A DNA stretch of 12,736 nucleotides. Origin: CSP1-4 sp036559965 (GTDB lineage Bacteria; Chloroflexota; Limnocylindria; Limnocylindrales; CSP1-4). Every line of letters begins with the position of its first letter. The first letter of the stretch is position 1. The stretch covers positions 1 through 12,736 of the forward strand of contig DATBSD010000094.1 in assembly GCA_036559965.1 (NCBI GenBank), read 5' to 3'. Below, one piece after another: positions 1-6,839 of the stretch. The notes below the pieces were generated by a model. The model was not told the DNA's origin. It did no database searches and saw only the letters and a list, made by a program, of their open reading frames with translations. Made by a program: the position numbers and the translations under genes.

Positions 1-1
1 A

Positions 2-31
2 TCCGCCGACGACGGCGGCAGCGCCGACTGA
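2..31 (+). CDS. Possible 3' tail of an upstream gene (partial)
   Basis: The frame entered at base 2 reads nine codons (SADDGGSAD) and stops at TGA 29-31, 35 bases before pyrK. A small acidic and glycine-rich tail followed by a close downstream pyr gene would fit the end of another pyrimidine-operon gene. The fragment is far too short to name, and the other two plus-strand frames are also open at the left edge, so this is only the most natural reading. Confidence 0.2.
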   Translation, partial: SADDGGSAD

Positions 32-66
32 CCGCCGCCGGGCACGGGCGGAGCGCCGGCATCGGG

Positions 67-933
67 ATGCGACTCCTCGATGCCGAGCTGCTCGGATCGC
101 GCGAGATCCTGCCCGACCAGTTCCTCCAGACGTTCCACGCCCCGTGGCTTGCCGGGGGATCGCGGGCAGGCCAGTTCGTGCACATCCGGACGCCCGACTA
201 CTCCGGCCTCGTCCTGCGGCGACCGTTCAGCGTCAACACCGTCGACGTCCTGGCAGGCACGTTCACGATCCACTTCCGGATCACCGGCCGGGGCACCGAC
301 TGGATGGCCCGCGCGCGACCCGGCGAACGGCTCGAGATCCTGGGTCCCCTCGGTCGGCCGTTCGAGGTCGATCCGCGGACGCGCCACGTCCTCCTCGTCG
401 CCGGCGGCCTGGGCATGGCCGGCGTGCGCAGCCTGGCCGACGAGGCCCTCGCCACCGGCCGGCGCGTGACGCTCCTCTTCGGCGCAGCGTCGGCGGCCGA
501 GGTGTATCCCAGCTCGCTGCTGCCGGGTGAGGTCGAGTACGTCGTCGCGACCGACGACGGATCGCTCGGCCACGCCGGCTACGTGACCGACCTCGTGCCG
601 GACTACGAAGCGCTCGCCGACCAGGCCTTCGCCTGCGGCCCGGAACCGATGCTCGCTGCGCTGGCTGACCTGGCGCGGGGGCGCGACGCACGACTCGGCG
701 TCGCGAGGCTCGGTCGCAAGGGGGGTCGGGCAGCTCGGTCATCGGCCGCGTCGGGCAGCACGGCGGCACGCCGGAAGGCCTGGCTGCAGGTCTCCATGGA
801 GCAGAACATGGGCTGTGCCGTCGGCGCCTGCCTGGGTTGCGTCGTGCATGGGGTGGCCGGACCGGTCCGCGTCTGCCGCGAGGGACCCGTCTTCGCCGCG
901 GATGAGATCGCCTGGCAGGTGCCCGGCGCATGA
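67..933 (+). CDS. pyrK: Dihydroorotate dehydrogenase electron transfer subunit PyrK
   Basis: This is the FAD and [2Fe-2S] subunit that takes electrons from the FMN of PyrD and passes them to NAD+ in pyrimidine synthesis; it is cytosolic. The 288-residue product has a ferredoxin-reductase fold: the flavin-binding RRPFSV at 51-56, a glycine-rich VAGGLGMAGV at 111-120, and CGPEPM at 190-195. The iron-sulfur ligands are C250, C255, C258 and C270 (C-x4-C-x2-C-x11-C), all present. It is longer than the usual roughly 250-260 residues because of an Arg/Ala/Ser-rich insert at about 211-235, between the NAD-binding lobe and the cluster loop. The start ATG gives the normal family N-terminus (MRLLDAELL); the frame stays open upstream, but that extension looks noncoding. 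The last codons overlap pyrD (ATGA), so the two subunits are translationally coupled. Confidence 0.95.
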   Translation: MRLLDAELLGSREILPDQFLQTFHAPWLAGGSRAGQFVHIRTPDYSGLVLRRPFSVNTVDVLAGTFTIHFRITGRGTDWMARARPGERLEILGPLGRPFEVDPRTRHVLLVAGGLGMAGVRSLADEALATGRRVTLLFGAASAAEVYPSSLLPGEVEYVVATDDGSLGHAGYVTDLVPDYEALADQAFACGPEPMLAALADLARGRDARLGVARLGRKGGRAARSSAASGSTAARRKAWLQVSMEQNMGCAVGACLGCVVHGVAGPVRVCREGPVFAADEIAWQVPGA

Positions 934-2108
934 AGGCCAGGAAGCGCGCCGTGACGAGCGGCCATCGCGCGACCGATCCGTACGCGGCACCCCGTCGCGC
1001 CGCGGCGCTCGGGCATGCGCCACGCCGGGCGACGGCCAGACCGACCGGTCGGCCGGACGCGGCGGCGACCGTGGCGGGCGCGAACGGGGCGGCATCGCGG
1101 CCGACCATCGCCCCGGCCGACGTCGACCTGGCTGTCGATCTGGCAGCCACGCGACCGGGCAAGCTCGTGCTCGACAATCCCGTGCTCGTCGCCTCCGGTA
1201 CCTTCGGCTATGGCATCGAATACGGTGAGGTCGTCGACATCCAGCGCCTGGGCGCCATCTGCTGCAAGGGCACGACGCTCAAGCCGCGCTTCGGCAACGA
1301 GCCGCCCCGGGTGACCGAGACGCCGGCCGGCATGCTCAATTCGATCGGCCTCCAGAACCCGGGCGTCGATGCCGTGATCGAGAAATACAGCTCGCTCTGG
1401 GCCGGCTGGTCGGTGCCCGTCATCGTCAACGTGGCCGGCGAGTCGATCGAGGACTACGTGGCGGTCGTTCGTCGCCTCGATGGCGTGCCCGGCGTGGCCG
1501 GCATCGAGCTCAACATCTCGTGCCCCAACGTCGGCAAGGGTGGGCTCCAGTTCGCCGTCGACCGGGATGCCGCCGGCGCCGTCACCGCCGCCGTGCGCCG
1601 AGCGACCGACCTGCCACTGATGGTCAAGCTGTCGCCCAACGTGGCTGACGTGCGGGCTATCGCGAAGGCCATCGAGGACGCCGGAGCCGACTCGATCAGC
1701 GCCATCAACACGCTCTCGGGCATGGCCATCGACCACGCCCGCCGGCGACCCTTGCTGGGCAATACGTACGGCGGCTTGTCGGGGCCGGCCATCAAGCCGG
1801 TCGCGCTGCGCGTCGTCTACGAGGTCGCCCAGGTCGTGCGCATCCCCATCGTCGCCATCGGCGGCATCGCCAGTCGCGACGACGTCATCGACTTCCTGAT
1901 GGCCGGCGCCAGCGCGGTCCAGGTCGGTACGGCCGTCTTCGCCGATCCCGGACTGCCGGTCCGACTCGTCGACGAGCTGGCGGCGTGGTGCTCGACCAAG
2001 GGTCTGGCAACGTATCGCGAGCTCATCGGCGCCGCCCTGCCGGCCGGCAAGCGCGGCGGCCGCGGTCGCGATCGCCCGAGCGTCAAGGGCGTGGAGTATC
2101 GGCCGTGA
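930..2108 (+). CDS. pyrD: Dihydroorotate dehydrogenase, class 1B catalytic subunit PyrD
   Basis: It oxidises dihydroorotate to orotate using FMN and works as a complex with PyrK. The class 1 barrel starts near residue 64. Visible motifs are ASGTFGYG (88-95), CCKGTTL (111-117), NISCPNVGKGG (195-205) with the catalytic base Cys198, MVKLSPNV (231-238), N260, GGLSGPAIKP (281-290), and the FMN phosphate loops GGI (311-313) and VGT (332-334). A class 1B enzyme is usually about 300-310 residues; this one is 392, with about 62 extra N-terminal residues of basic, Ala/Arg-rich low complexity and a short basic tail. The ATG at 930 overlaps the pyrK stop and has an AGGTG-like ribosome site at 917-921, which favours the long form. 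A GTG at 1071 would give a protein of conventional length (345 residues). Confidence 0.95.
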   Translation: MKARKRAVTSGHRATDPYAAPRRAAALGHAPRRATARPTGRPDAAATVAGANGAASRPTIAPADVDLAVDLAATRPGKLVLDNPVLVASGTFGYGIEYGEVVDIQRLGAICCKGTTLKPRFGNEPPRVTETPAGMLNSIGLQNPGVDAVIEKYSSLWAGWSVPVIVNVAGESIEDYVAVVRRLDGVPGVAGIELNISCPNVGKGGLQFAVDRDAAGAVTAAVRRATDLPLMVKLSPNVADVRAIAKAIEDAGADSISAINTLSGMAIDHARRRPLLGNTYGGLSGPAIKPVALRVVYEVAQVVRIPIVAIGGIASRDDVIDFLMAGASAVQVGTAVFADPGLPVRLVDELAAWCSTKGLATYRELIGAALPAGKRGGRGRDRPSVKGVEYRP

Positions 2109-2746
2109 TCGCGGCCCAACGCGTCGAGTCCCTGTTCCTCGCCAGCGGGGCGCTTCGGACGGGTCACTTCGCGCTCAAGAGCGGCCGCCACGGCGACCGC
2201 TACGTCGAGAAGTTCCTCGTCCTCCAGGACCCGGGCGCCGTGAGCGAGCTGTGCGGCGCCTTCGCCGACCGCGTGCGCGGGCCCGACGGTCGCCCGACCG
2301 TCGATGTCGTCGTCGGGCCGACGACCGGCGGTGTCATCCTGGCCTTCGAGACGGCGCGGCAGCTCGGCCTGCCGGGCTTCTTCGCCGAAGAGGTCCGCGA
2401 CGCCGACGGGGCAGCCCGGCGCGAGTTCCGACGCGGCTTCCGGCTCGCTCCGAGGGCGCGGGTGCTGCTCGTCGACGACATCCTGACGACCGGTGGCTCG
2501 CTGCTCGCGATGCTGCCACCCATCGAGGCCGCCGGTGCCGAGCTCATCCTGGCCATGGTCATCGTCGACCGATCCGGTGGCACGCGGCACGTGACCTCGC
2601 CGACGTCCGGCCGCGACTACCCCGTCGAGGCGCTCTGGACGCTCGACATCCCGACCTTCGAACCCGGACCGGCGACCTGTCCGGCATGTGCTGCCGGCGC
2701 GCCGATCGAGGCACCCGGCTCGAGCGGCGTCACGGCGTCGAGCTGA
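2105..2746 (+). CDS. pyrE: Orotate phosphoribosyltransferase PyrE
   Basis: It joins orotate to PRPP to make orotidine 5'-phosphate, the fifth step of UMP synthesis, in the cytosol. The protein is 213 residues from a GTG start that overlaps the pyrD stop (GTGA), with GGAG at 2093-2096 eight bases upstream. The open frame extends further upstream, but that part lies inside pyrD. Motifs: FALKSGRHGDRYVEK (22-36), VVVGPTTGG (68-76) and the PRPP-binding VLLVDDILTTGGS (120-132). The C-terminal TCPAC (191-195) is typical of the Thermus/Chloroflexi-type PyrE group (TIGR01367, from memory) rather than the enterobacterial enzyme. The 3' end overlaps the converging lipoprotein gene by 17 bases. Confidence 0.93.
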   Translation: MIAAQRVESLFLASGALRTGHFALKSGRHGDRYVEKFLVLQDPGAVSELCGAFADRVRGPDGRPTVDVVVGPTTGGVILAFETARQLGLPGFFAEEVRDADGAARREFRRGFRLAPRARVLLVDDILTTGGSLLAMLPPIEAAGAELILAMVIVDRSGGTRHVTSPTSGRDYPVEALWTLDIPTFEPGPATCPACAAGAPIEAPGSSGVTASS

Positions 2747-3752
2747 CCACGCCCTCGATGGCGGCCGCCAGCTCGTCGGCCCCGACCGCGCCCTCGAACT
2801 TGGCGGCCACGTTGCCGTCGGCGCCGACGACGAAGACGTAGGGCTCGAGCGGGATGCCCCACTCGATGGCCGAGGGCACGACCTGGAAGGCGCCGTTGGG
2901 GTCGAGGTCAGGCTGGGGCACGCCGTCGCTGACCTTCAGCGCGTACGGCTCGACGTGGATGGTCTCGACGGCCTCGCCGAACGGCGCGACGGCCGCCTTG
3001 ACCGTGTCGAGCGTCGGTCCGCAGGTTCGGCTGGTGCAGTAGGCGGGCGTCGCGAAGGCGAGCACGAACGGTCGTTGCGCTGCGAGCGCGTCCTTGACCG
3101 ACGTCTCGTAGAAGGCTGGGTCGGGCTGCGGATCGGTGGAGATGGCCGCGATGCCTGCCGCGTCGGTCGCCGTCGGCGTCTCGGACGGCGGCGCCGGTGC
3201 GCCGATGGCCGGCGTCGTGCCCGTCTCGCGAACGTCGAACATCGCGCGTGCCGTGCGCTCGGGCTGGCCGGCCTCGGTGGCCACGATCTCGACGCCCCAT
3301 GGCCCGGCACGGCCGAAGTCGACCGAGGCGTGATAGAGGCCGAGCTCGTCGGGCACGGTCCAGATGAACGTGCCTGGCACCTCGGCGATGGGCGTGGCCG
3401 GATCAGCGGCAAGGTCGAAGAGACGCAGCGTCGTGGTCAGCTCGGGGGACGCGATGGGCTTGTTGGCCGGATCGATGAGCGAGTACGTGAAGCGGTTGCT
3501 GCCGACGACACGCTCCTGGCTGACGATGATGGGCACCATCGTCGCGTCCGGGTCGGGGCCTGTCGGCCAGCCCGGGTAGCCACCGGCCGGTGCCGACGGT
3601 GGCAGGGGCGCGGCGGCGCTCGACGGGCCGTCGTCCGGCGAGGCCGCCGGCGATGCGCCACTCGGGGCGCAGCCGGCCACGACGACGGTGGCGAGCAGGA
3701 CGGCCGTCGCCACCGCGCGGGACGATCGTCGGCGGGGCAGCACGGTCGGCAT
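2730..3752 (-). CDS. Lipoprotein with thioredoxin-like domain, possible oxidase copper/thiol assembly factor
   Basis: The 340-residue product begins with a basic region, a hydrophobic stretch and a lipobox VAGC (25-28), so Cys28 should be lipidated and the protein held outside the membrane. A Ser/Pro/Ala-rich linker follows (29-65). Residues about 70-175 look like a beta-sandwich resembling the YtkA/FixH type (weak match by eye). Residues about 207-337 are a thioredoxin-like domain: RPFVLAFATPAYC leads into CTSRTC (C239 and C244), then a helix, and EPYVFVVGADGNVAAKFEG (303-321) near the end. The cysteines are four residues apart (CX4C), not the CXXC of TlpA or the CXXXC of Sco. Its position beside heme A synthase and CtaG suggests a part in oxidase assembly, perhaps CuA copper delivery; that is inference. 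It is probably transcribed alone from 3753-3827. Confidence 0.82.
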   Translation of the reverse strand: MPTVLPRRRSSRAVATAVLLATVVVAGCAPSGASPAASPDDGPSSAAAPLPPSAPAGGYPGWPTGPDPDATMVPIIVSQERVVGSNRFTYSLIDPANKPIASPELTTTLRLFDLAADPATPIAEVPGTFIWTVPDELGLYHASVDFGRAGPWGVEIVATEAGQPERTARAMFDVRETGTTPAIGAPAPPSETPTATDAAGIAAISTDPQPDPAFYETSVKDALAAQRPFVLAFATPAYCTSRTCGPTLDTVKAAVAPFGEAVETIHVEPYALKVSDGVPQPDLDPNGAFQVVPSAIEWGIPLEPYVFVVGADGNVAAKFEGAVGADELAAAIEGVVSSTP

Positions 3753-3827
3753 CGGTCAGCGACGATAGCCCCTCCGGCTGCATCGCGCGTTGGCGGCACC
3801 CGACCGCGCGGTAGAATCGCGCTCCCC
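3753..3827. promoter_or_regulatory. Divergent promoter region between the lipoprotein gene and ctaAB
   Basis: This 75-base gap separates two divergent starts. On the plus strand TTGGCG (3790-3795), a 16-base spacer and TAGAAT (3812-3817) make a sigma70-like promoter; transcription would begin about 3-4 bases before the ctaAB ATG at 3828, giving a nearly leaderless mRNA. On the minus strand TATCGT (3767 down to 3762) lies nine bases before the lipoprotein ATG, with the same geometry but a poorer match. Neither start has a Shine-Dalgarno sequence. A perfect 10-base palindrome, ACCGCGCGGT (3803-3812), covers the end of the plus-strand spacer and touches the -10 box; it may be an operator or a chance product of high GC. 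Confidence 0.5.
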
Positions 3828-5750
3828 ATGACGCGCTACCAGCAGCTCGCCCTCGTGACCGCCATCGCGACCTACGTGCTGGTCGTCTGGGGTGGCGTGG
3901 TCCGGGTCACCGGCTCGGGCCTCGGCTGCCCCGACTGGCCGCTCTGCTACGGCCAGGTCCTGCCGCCCGTGGACGACGGCCGAGCGTGGATCGAGTGGCT
4001 CCATCGGACGCTCGCGGCCGTCGTCGGCCTGCTCGTGGTGGCAGTCTGGATCGGCGCCCTCGTCCGTCATCGGCGGCGGGCGATCGTGCTGCCGGCGACC
4101 GCTGCCGTCGTCCTCACCGGCCTCCAGGCGTACCTCGGCAAGATCACGGTCGAGACCGGCAACTCGGGCGAGTCGGTGACGGCCCACCTGGCGATGGCCA
4201 TGATCGTGCTCGCCGCGCTCATCCACATCGCCGTCCGGGTCCGCTATCCCGCCGATCTGCCGCCGGGCGGGGCCCCGCAGCGCTTCACCATCCTGGTCGC
4301 GTTCGCGTCCCTGGCCGTCTACGCGCTACTGCTCTTCGGGTCGCAGGTCACGGCATCGGCGGCGGCGCTCGTGTTCGGGATGGCCTGGCCGCTCTTCCCC
4401 GACAGCGCGCTGCTGCCGACCTTCGACGCCGACCCGGCCCTGGCCGCCCTGCAGGCCGCCAACGCGCTGCATCGCATCGCGGCGCTCGTGGTCGGCATCA
4501 TCGTGCTCTTGACGGCCTGGATCGCCTGGCGCCGAGCCGGCGATGGCCGCTGGGGGGCGCCATCGGCGCGACCGACGCTGCTCGCCCTGACGGGCACGGC
4601 GGCGGCGCTCTATCTCGTCCAGGTCGTCGTCGGTGCGCTTCAGATCTGGACGACCCTGGCGCCCTGGGCGGTGGCCCTCCACCTCGCGCTCGGGGCGGCC
4701 ATCTGGGGACTGCTTGTGGCATCGGTGACCGTCAGCTATTGCGAAGCGCGCTCGGCCGCGCGCGCCGCGGTGGGCGCCGGCAACAGCCCGACGACGGACG
4801 ATCGGACCGAACACGCCCTCGACGACGACACCGGTGCGACCGACCCGCGCACCCCGCTGCCGACGTCGGCGACGACCGCCGGAGACAAGGTCCGGGCGTA
4901 CATCGCGCTGACCAAGCCGCGCATCATCGAGCTCCTGCTGGTCACGACCGTGCCGGCCATGGTCCTCGCGCAGCGCGGCATCCCGCCACTCGGCCTCATC
5001 GCTGCCACGCTCGTCGGCGGGGCGCTGGCGGCCGGCTCGGCCAACGCTATCAACCAATACCTCGACTGCGACATCGATCTGCTCATGACCCGGACGCGCC
5101 GACGGCCGTTGCCCGCCCACGCCATCGAGCCCGAGGACGCGCTGGTCTTCGGGCTCGCGCTCGGCGTCGTTGCGTTCGCCGAGCTGGCCCTGCTCGTCAA
5201 CCTGCTGGCAGCCTTCCTGACGCTGCTCGCGATCGCCTTCTACGTCGTCGTCTACACCATCTGGATGAAGCGCTCGACGCCGCAGAACATCGTCATCGGC
5301 GGCCTTGCCGGCGCTCTGCCGCCGCTCATCGGCTGGGCCGCCGTGACCGGCGACATCACCATCCCGGCCCTCTTCCTGGTGGCCATCGTCTTCTACTGGA
5401 CGCCGCCCCACTTCTGGGCCCTCTCCCTGCGCCTGGCCAAGGACTACCGCGCAGCCGGAGTGCCGATGCTGCCGGTCGTCCGCGGGGTGCCCGAGACGAC
5501 GAAGCAGATCGCCCTCTACTCGGTCTCGATGTTCGCCCTCACGCTCGGCCTCTTCGCCGTCGCCCAGCTGGGGCTCATCTACCTCGTCGGGACGATCGCC
5601 ATCGGCGCCCTCTTCCTGGCCCAGGCGATGCGAATGTGGCGCGACGGCACCGATGCCCGCGCCGTGCGCCTCTACAAGTACTCCACGACCTACCTGACCG
5701 TGCTCTTCGCGCTCATCGTCGTCGACGTCCTGGTGCCGCTGCCGGTCTGA
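3828..5750 (+). CDS. ctaAB: Fused heme A synthase / heme O synthase (CtaA-CtaB)
   Basis: One 640-residue membrane protein carries both last steps of heme A synthesis. Residues 1-304 are CtaA: the cysteine pair CPDWPLC (C34, C40), E56 and H59 in EWLHR, H120, H215 in ALHR and H285 in ALHL, close to the spacing of the four heme-ligand histidines of Bacillus CtaA. Residues about 305-352 are an acidic, Thr/Pro-rich linker. Residues 353-640 are CtaB, the UbiA-family farnesyltransferase: LTKPRIIELLL (361-371), the aspartate-rich NQYLDCDIDLLMTRTRRRPL (409-428), YTIWMKRSTPQN (476-487) and LAKDYRAAGVPMLP (536-549). CtaB converts heme B to heme O, and CtaA oxidises heme O to heme A for the oxidase encoded downstream. 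ATG 3828 gives a proper CtaA N-terminus; the open frame upstream of it is antisense to the lipoprotein gene. It ends nine bases from the converging ctaG. Confidence 0.95.
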   Translation: MTRYQQLALVTAIATYVLVVWGGVVRVTGSGLGCPDWPLCYGQVLPPVDDGRAWIEWLHRTLAAVVGLLVVAVWIGALVRHRRRAIVLPATAAVVLTGLQAYLGKITVETGNSGESVTAHLAMAMIVLAALIHIAVRVRYPADLPPGGAPQRFTILVAFASLAVYALLLFGSQVTASAAALVFGMAWPLFPDSALLPTFDADPALAALQAANALHRIAALVVGIIVLLTAWIAWRRAGDGRWGAPSARPTLLALTGTAAALYLVQVVVGALQIWTTLAPWAVALHLALGAAIWGLLVASVTVSYCEARSAARAAVGAGNSPTTDDRTEHALDDDTGATDPRTPLPTSATTAGDKVRAYIALTKPRIIELLLVTTVPAMVLAQRGIPPLGLIAATLVGGALAAGSANAINQYLDCDIDLLMTRTRRRPLPAHAIEPEDALVFGLALGVVAFAELALLVNLLAAFLTLLAIAFYVVVYTIWMKRSTPQNIVIGGLAGALPPLIGWAAVTGDITIPALFLVAIVFYWTPPHFWALSLRLAKDYRAAGVPMLPVVRGVPETTKQIALYSVSMFALTLGLFAVAQLGLIYLVGTIAIGALFLAQAMRMWRDGTDARAVRLYKYSTTYLTVLFALIVVDVLVPLPV

Positions 5751-5759
5751 GCACGCGCG

Positions 5760-6758
5760 CTACGCAATCGGCGCCCCCTCGCGCTCGCGACGCGCCCGCT
5801 CGCGGTCGAGCTGCTCGTCGTGCAGGCGGCCCTTCTCCTCCTCGGAACGGAACCAGAGCACGGTGAGGTAGAGGACCGGGACGAGGAAGAGGAGGTCGCC
5901 GGCGGCCCACATGATGCCGCCGGCCAGCTGCTGGTCCTCGAGCGGGGTGGGTCCCCAAACGCGCTGGACGGTCGCATAGTGGGCATACAGAACGGTCGGT
6001 GCGGCGAAGAGGACGAAGCCCAGGAAGCTGTTGAGCGGCATGGCCGCGAGCACATAGCCGATCCGCAGGCCATGGCTCAAGCGCACCGGGTGCGGGTCGA
6101 CGCCGATGACCGGCCACCAGAAGAGCAGCCCGGCGCCGAGGTAGAGCGCGTGCTCGACGGCGTGCGTGACCGGGTCGTCGAGGGCAGCCTCGAAGAGCAG
6201 GCTGAAGTGGCTCGCCCAGACGACGATGGCGAGCGCCAGCCAGCCGACGGCCGGGTGGCTGATGACGCGCACCGGCCGTGACTGGAGGACGGGCAGGATG
6301 CGCCGGCGGCGGACCTCCGGCGTCGCGGCCCGCAGGAGCAGCGTGATGGGCGCCCCGAGCAGCAGAAGCGGAGCGCCGACCATGGCCAGCAGCAAGTGCT
6401 GGACCATGTGCACGCTGAAGAGCGTCGTGGCGTAGACGTCGAGGAACGAGAAGAGCGCCACGGCGATGATCGCCAGGCCGCCGAACCAGGCGACCAGCCG
6501 ACGGCGAGGCACGGGGGTCGTCGGATGCGCGCGATCGACCCTCCGGACGCCGACTCCGTAGAGCGTCGCGGCGGCGGCGAGACCGATCAGCGCCAGGGGT
6601 TCGAGTCCCCACGACGAGGCCGCCACGCCCAGGCCGAGCGCCGGTGGCGCGACGTCCGAGGGGTGGGCGACCACGCTCATCGGCAGCGCCGCCAGGGCCG
6701 TCGCGGCGAGCCCGCCGGCGGCCCACAGCCGCCTCCGGCGAGCGACGAGCGCGGACAT
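5760..6758 (-). CDS. ctaG: Cytochrome c oxidase assembly protein CtaG (caa3_CtaG type)
   Basis: This is a 332-residue multi-pass membrane protein of the caa3-CtaG family (PF09678), which is linked to copper insertion into heme-copper oxidases and is unrelated to the Cox11-type CtaG. Evidence: about seven hydrophobic segments, the family signature VHMVQHLLLAMVGAPLLLLG (116-135), SHPAVGWLAL (167-176), H184, H199 and H203 in the next helices, LNSFLGF (242-248), and GGIMWAAGDLLFLVP (280-294). The first 31 residues look like a signal peptide (basic RRRR, hydrophobic core, AHP end), so the mature protein may begin with His32. The C-terminus is a charged cytosolic tail. The ATG at 6758 was chosen because it gives this signal; the frame stays open far upstream, but that part is antisense to coxB. 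A -10-like TATCAT lies eight bases before the ATG, with no ribosome site. Confidence 0.9.
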   Translation of the reverse strand: MSALVARRRRLWAAGGLAATALAALPMSVVAHPSDVAPPALGLGVAASSWGLEPLALIGLAAAATLYGVGVRRVDRAHPTTPVPRRRLVAWFGGLAIIAVALFSFLDVYATTLFSVHMVQHLLLAMVGAPLLLLGAPITLLLRAATPEVRRRRILPVLQSRPVRVISHPAVGWLALAIVVWASHFSLLFEAALDDPVTHAVEHALYLGAGLLFWWPVIGVDPHPVRLSHGLRIGYVLAAMPLNSFLGFVLFAAPTVLYAHYATVQRVWGPTPLEDQQLAGGIMWAAGDLLFLVPVLYLTVLWFRSEEEKGRLHDEQLDRERARREREGAPIA

Positions 6759-6839
6759 CAGCCCGTATGATAGGTGCCTGCCCGCCACGCCCTCGGCCGT
6801 GGCCCTGGCCCAGCACGACGCACAGGGAGAGAACCGCGC
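6759..6839. promoter_or_regulatory. Divergent promoter region between ctaG and coxB
   Basis: TATGATA at 6766-6772 contains a -10-like hexamer on each strand: TATGAT (6766-6771) towards coxB and TATCAT (6772 down to 6767) towards ctaG. Neither direction shows a convincing -35 box. The ctaG side would be nearly leaderless, while the coxB side would have a leader of about 60 bases ending in a Shine-Dalgarno sequence, AGGGAGAG (6824-6831), eight bases before the GTG at 6840. The rest of the leader is GC-rich, with short GGCC repeats (6795-6810) that could fold weakly. No operator can be named. Confidence 0.45.

Noticed and set aside
281..1177. Minus-strand open frame opposite pyrK and the start of pyrD
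   Set aside because: Arg/Ala-rich shadow frame without motifs; the plus strand has all PyrK cofactor residues.
2688..3827. Upstream extension of the ctaAB frame by 380 codons
   Set aside because: It is antisense to the lipoprotein gene, is Arg/Gly-rich without hydrophobic segments, and a normal CtaA N-terminus starts at 3828 with a promoter just before it.
5740..5775. Search for an intrinsic terminator between the converging ctaAB and ctaG
   Set aside because: The GC-rich CGCGCG bases can pair, but there is no defined stem-loop followed by a T-run on either strand.
6774..6839. Earlier GTG start for coxB at 6774
   Set aside because: It has no ribosome site, adds a basic Pro/Gly-rich leader and overlaps the predicted promoter; GTG 6840 has a well-placed AGGGAGAG.
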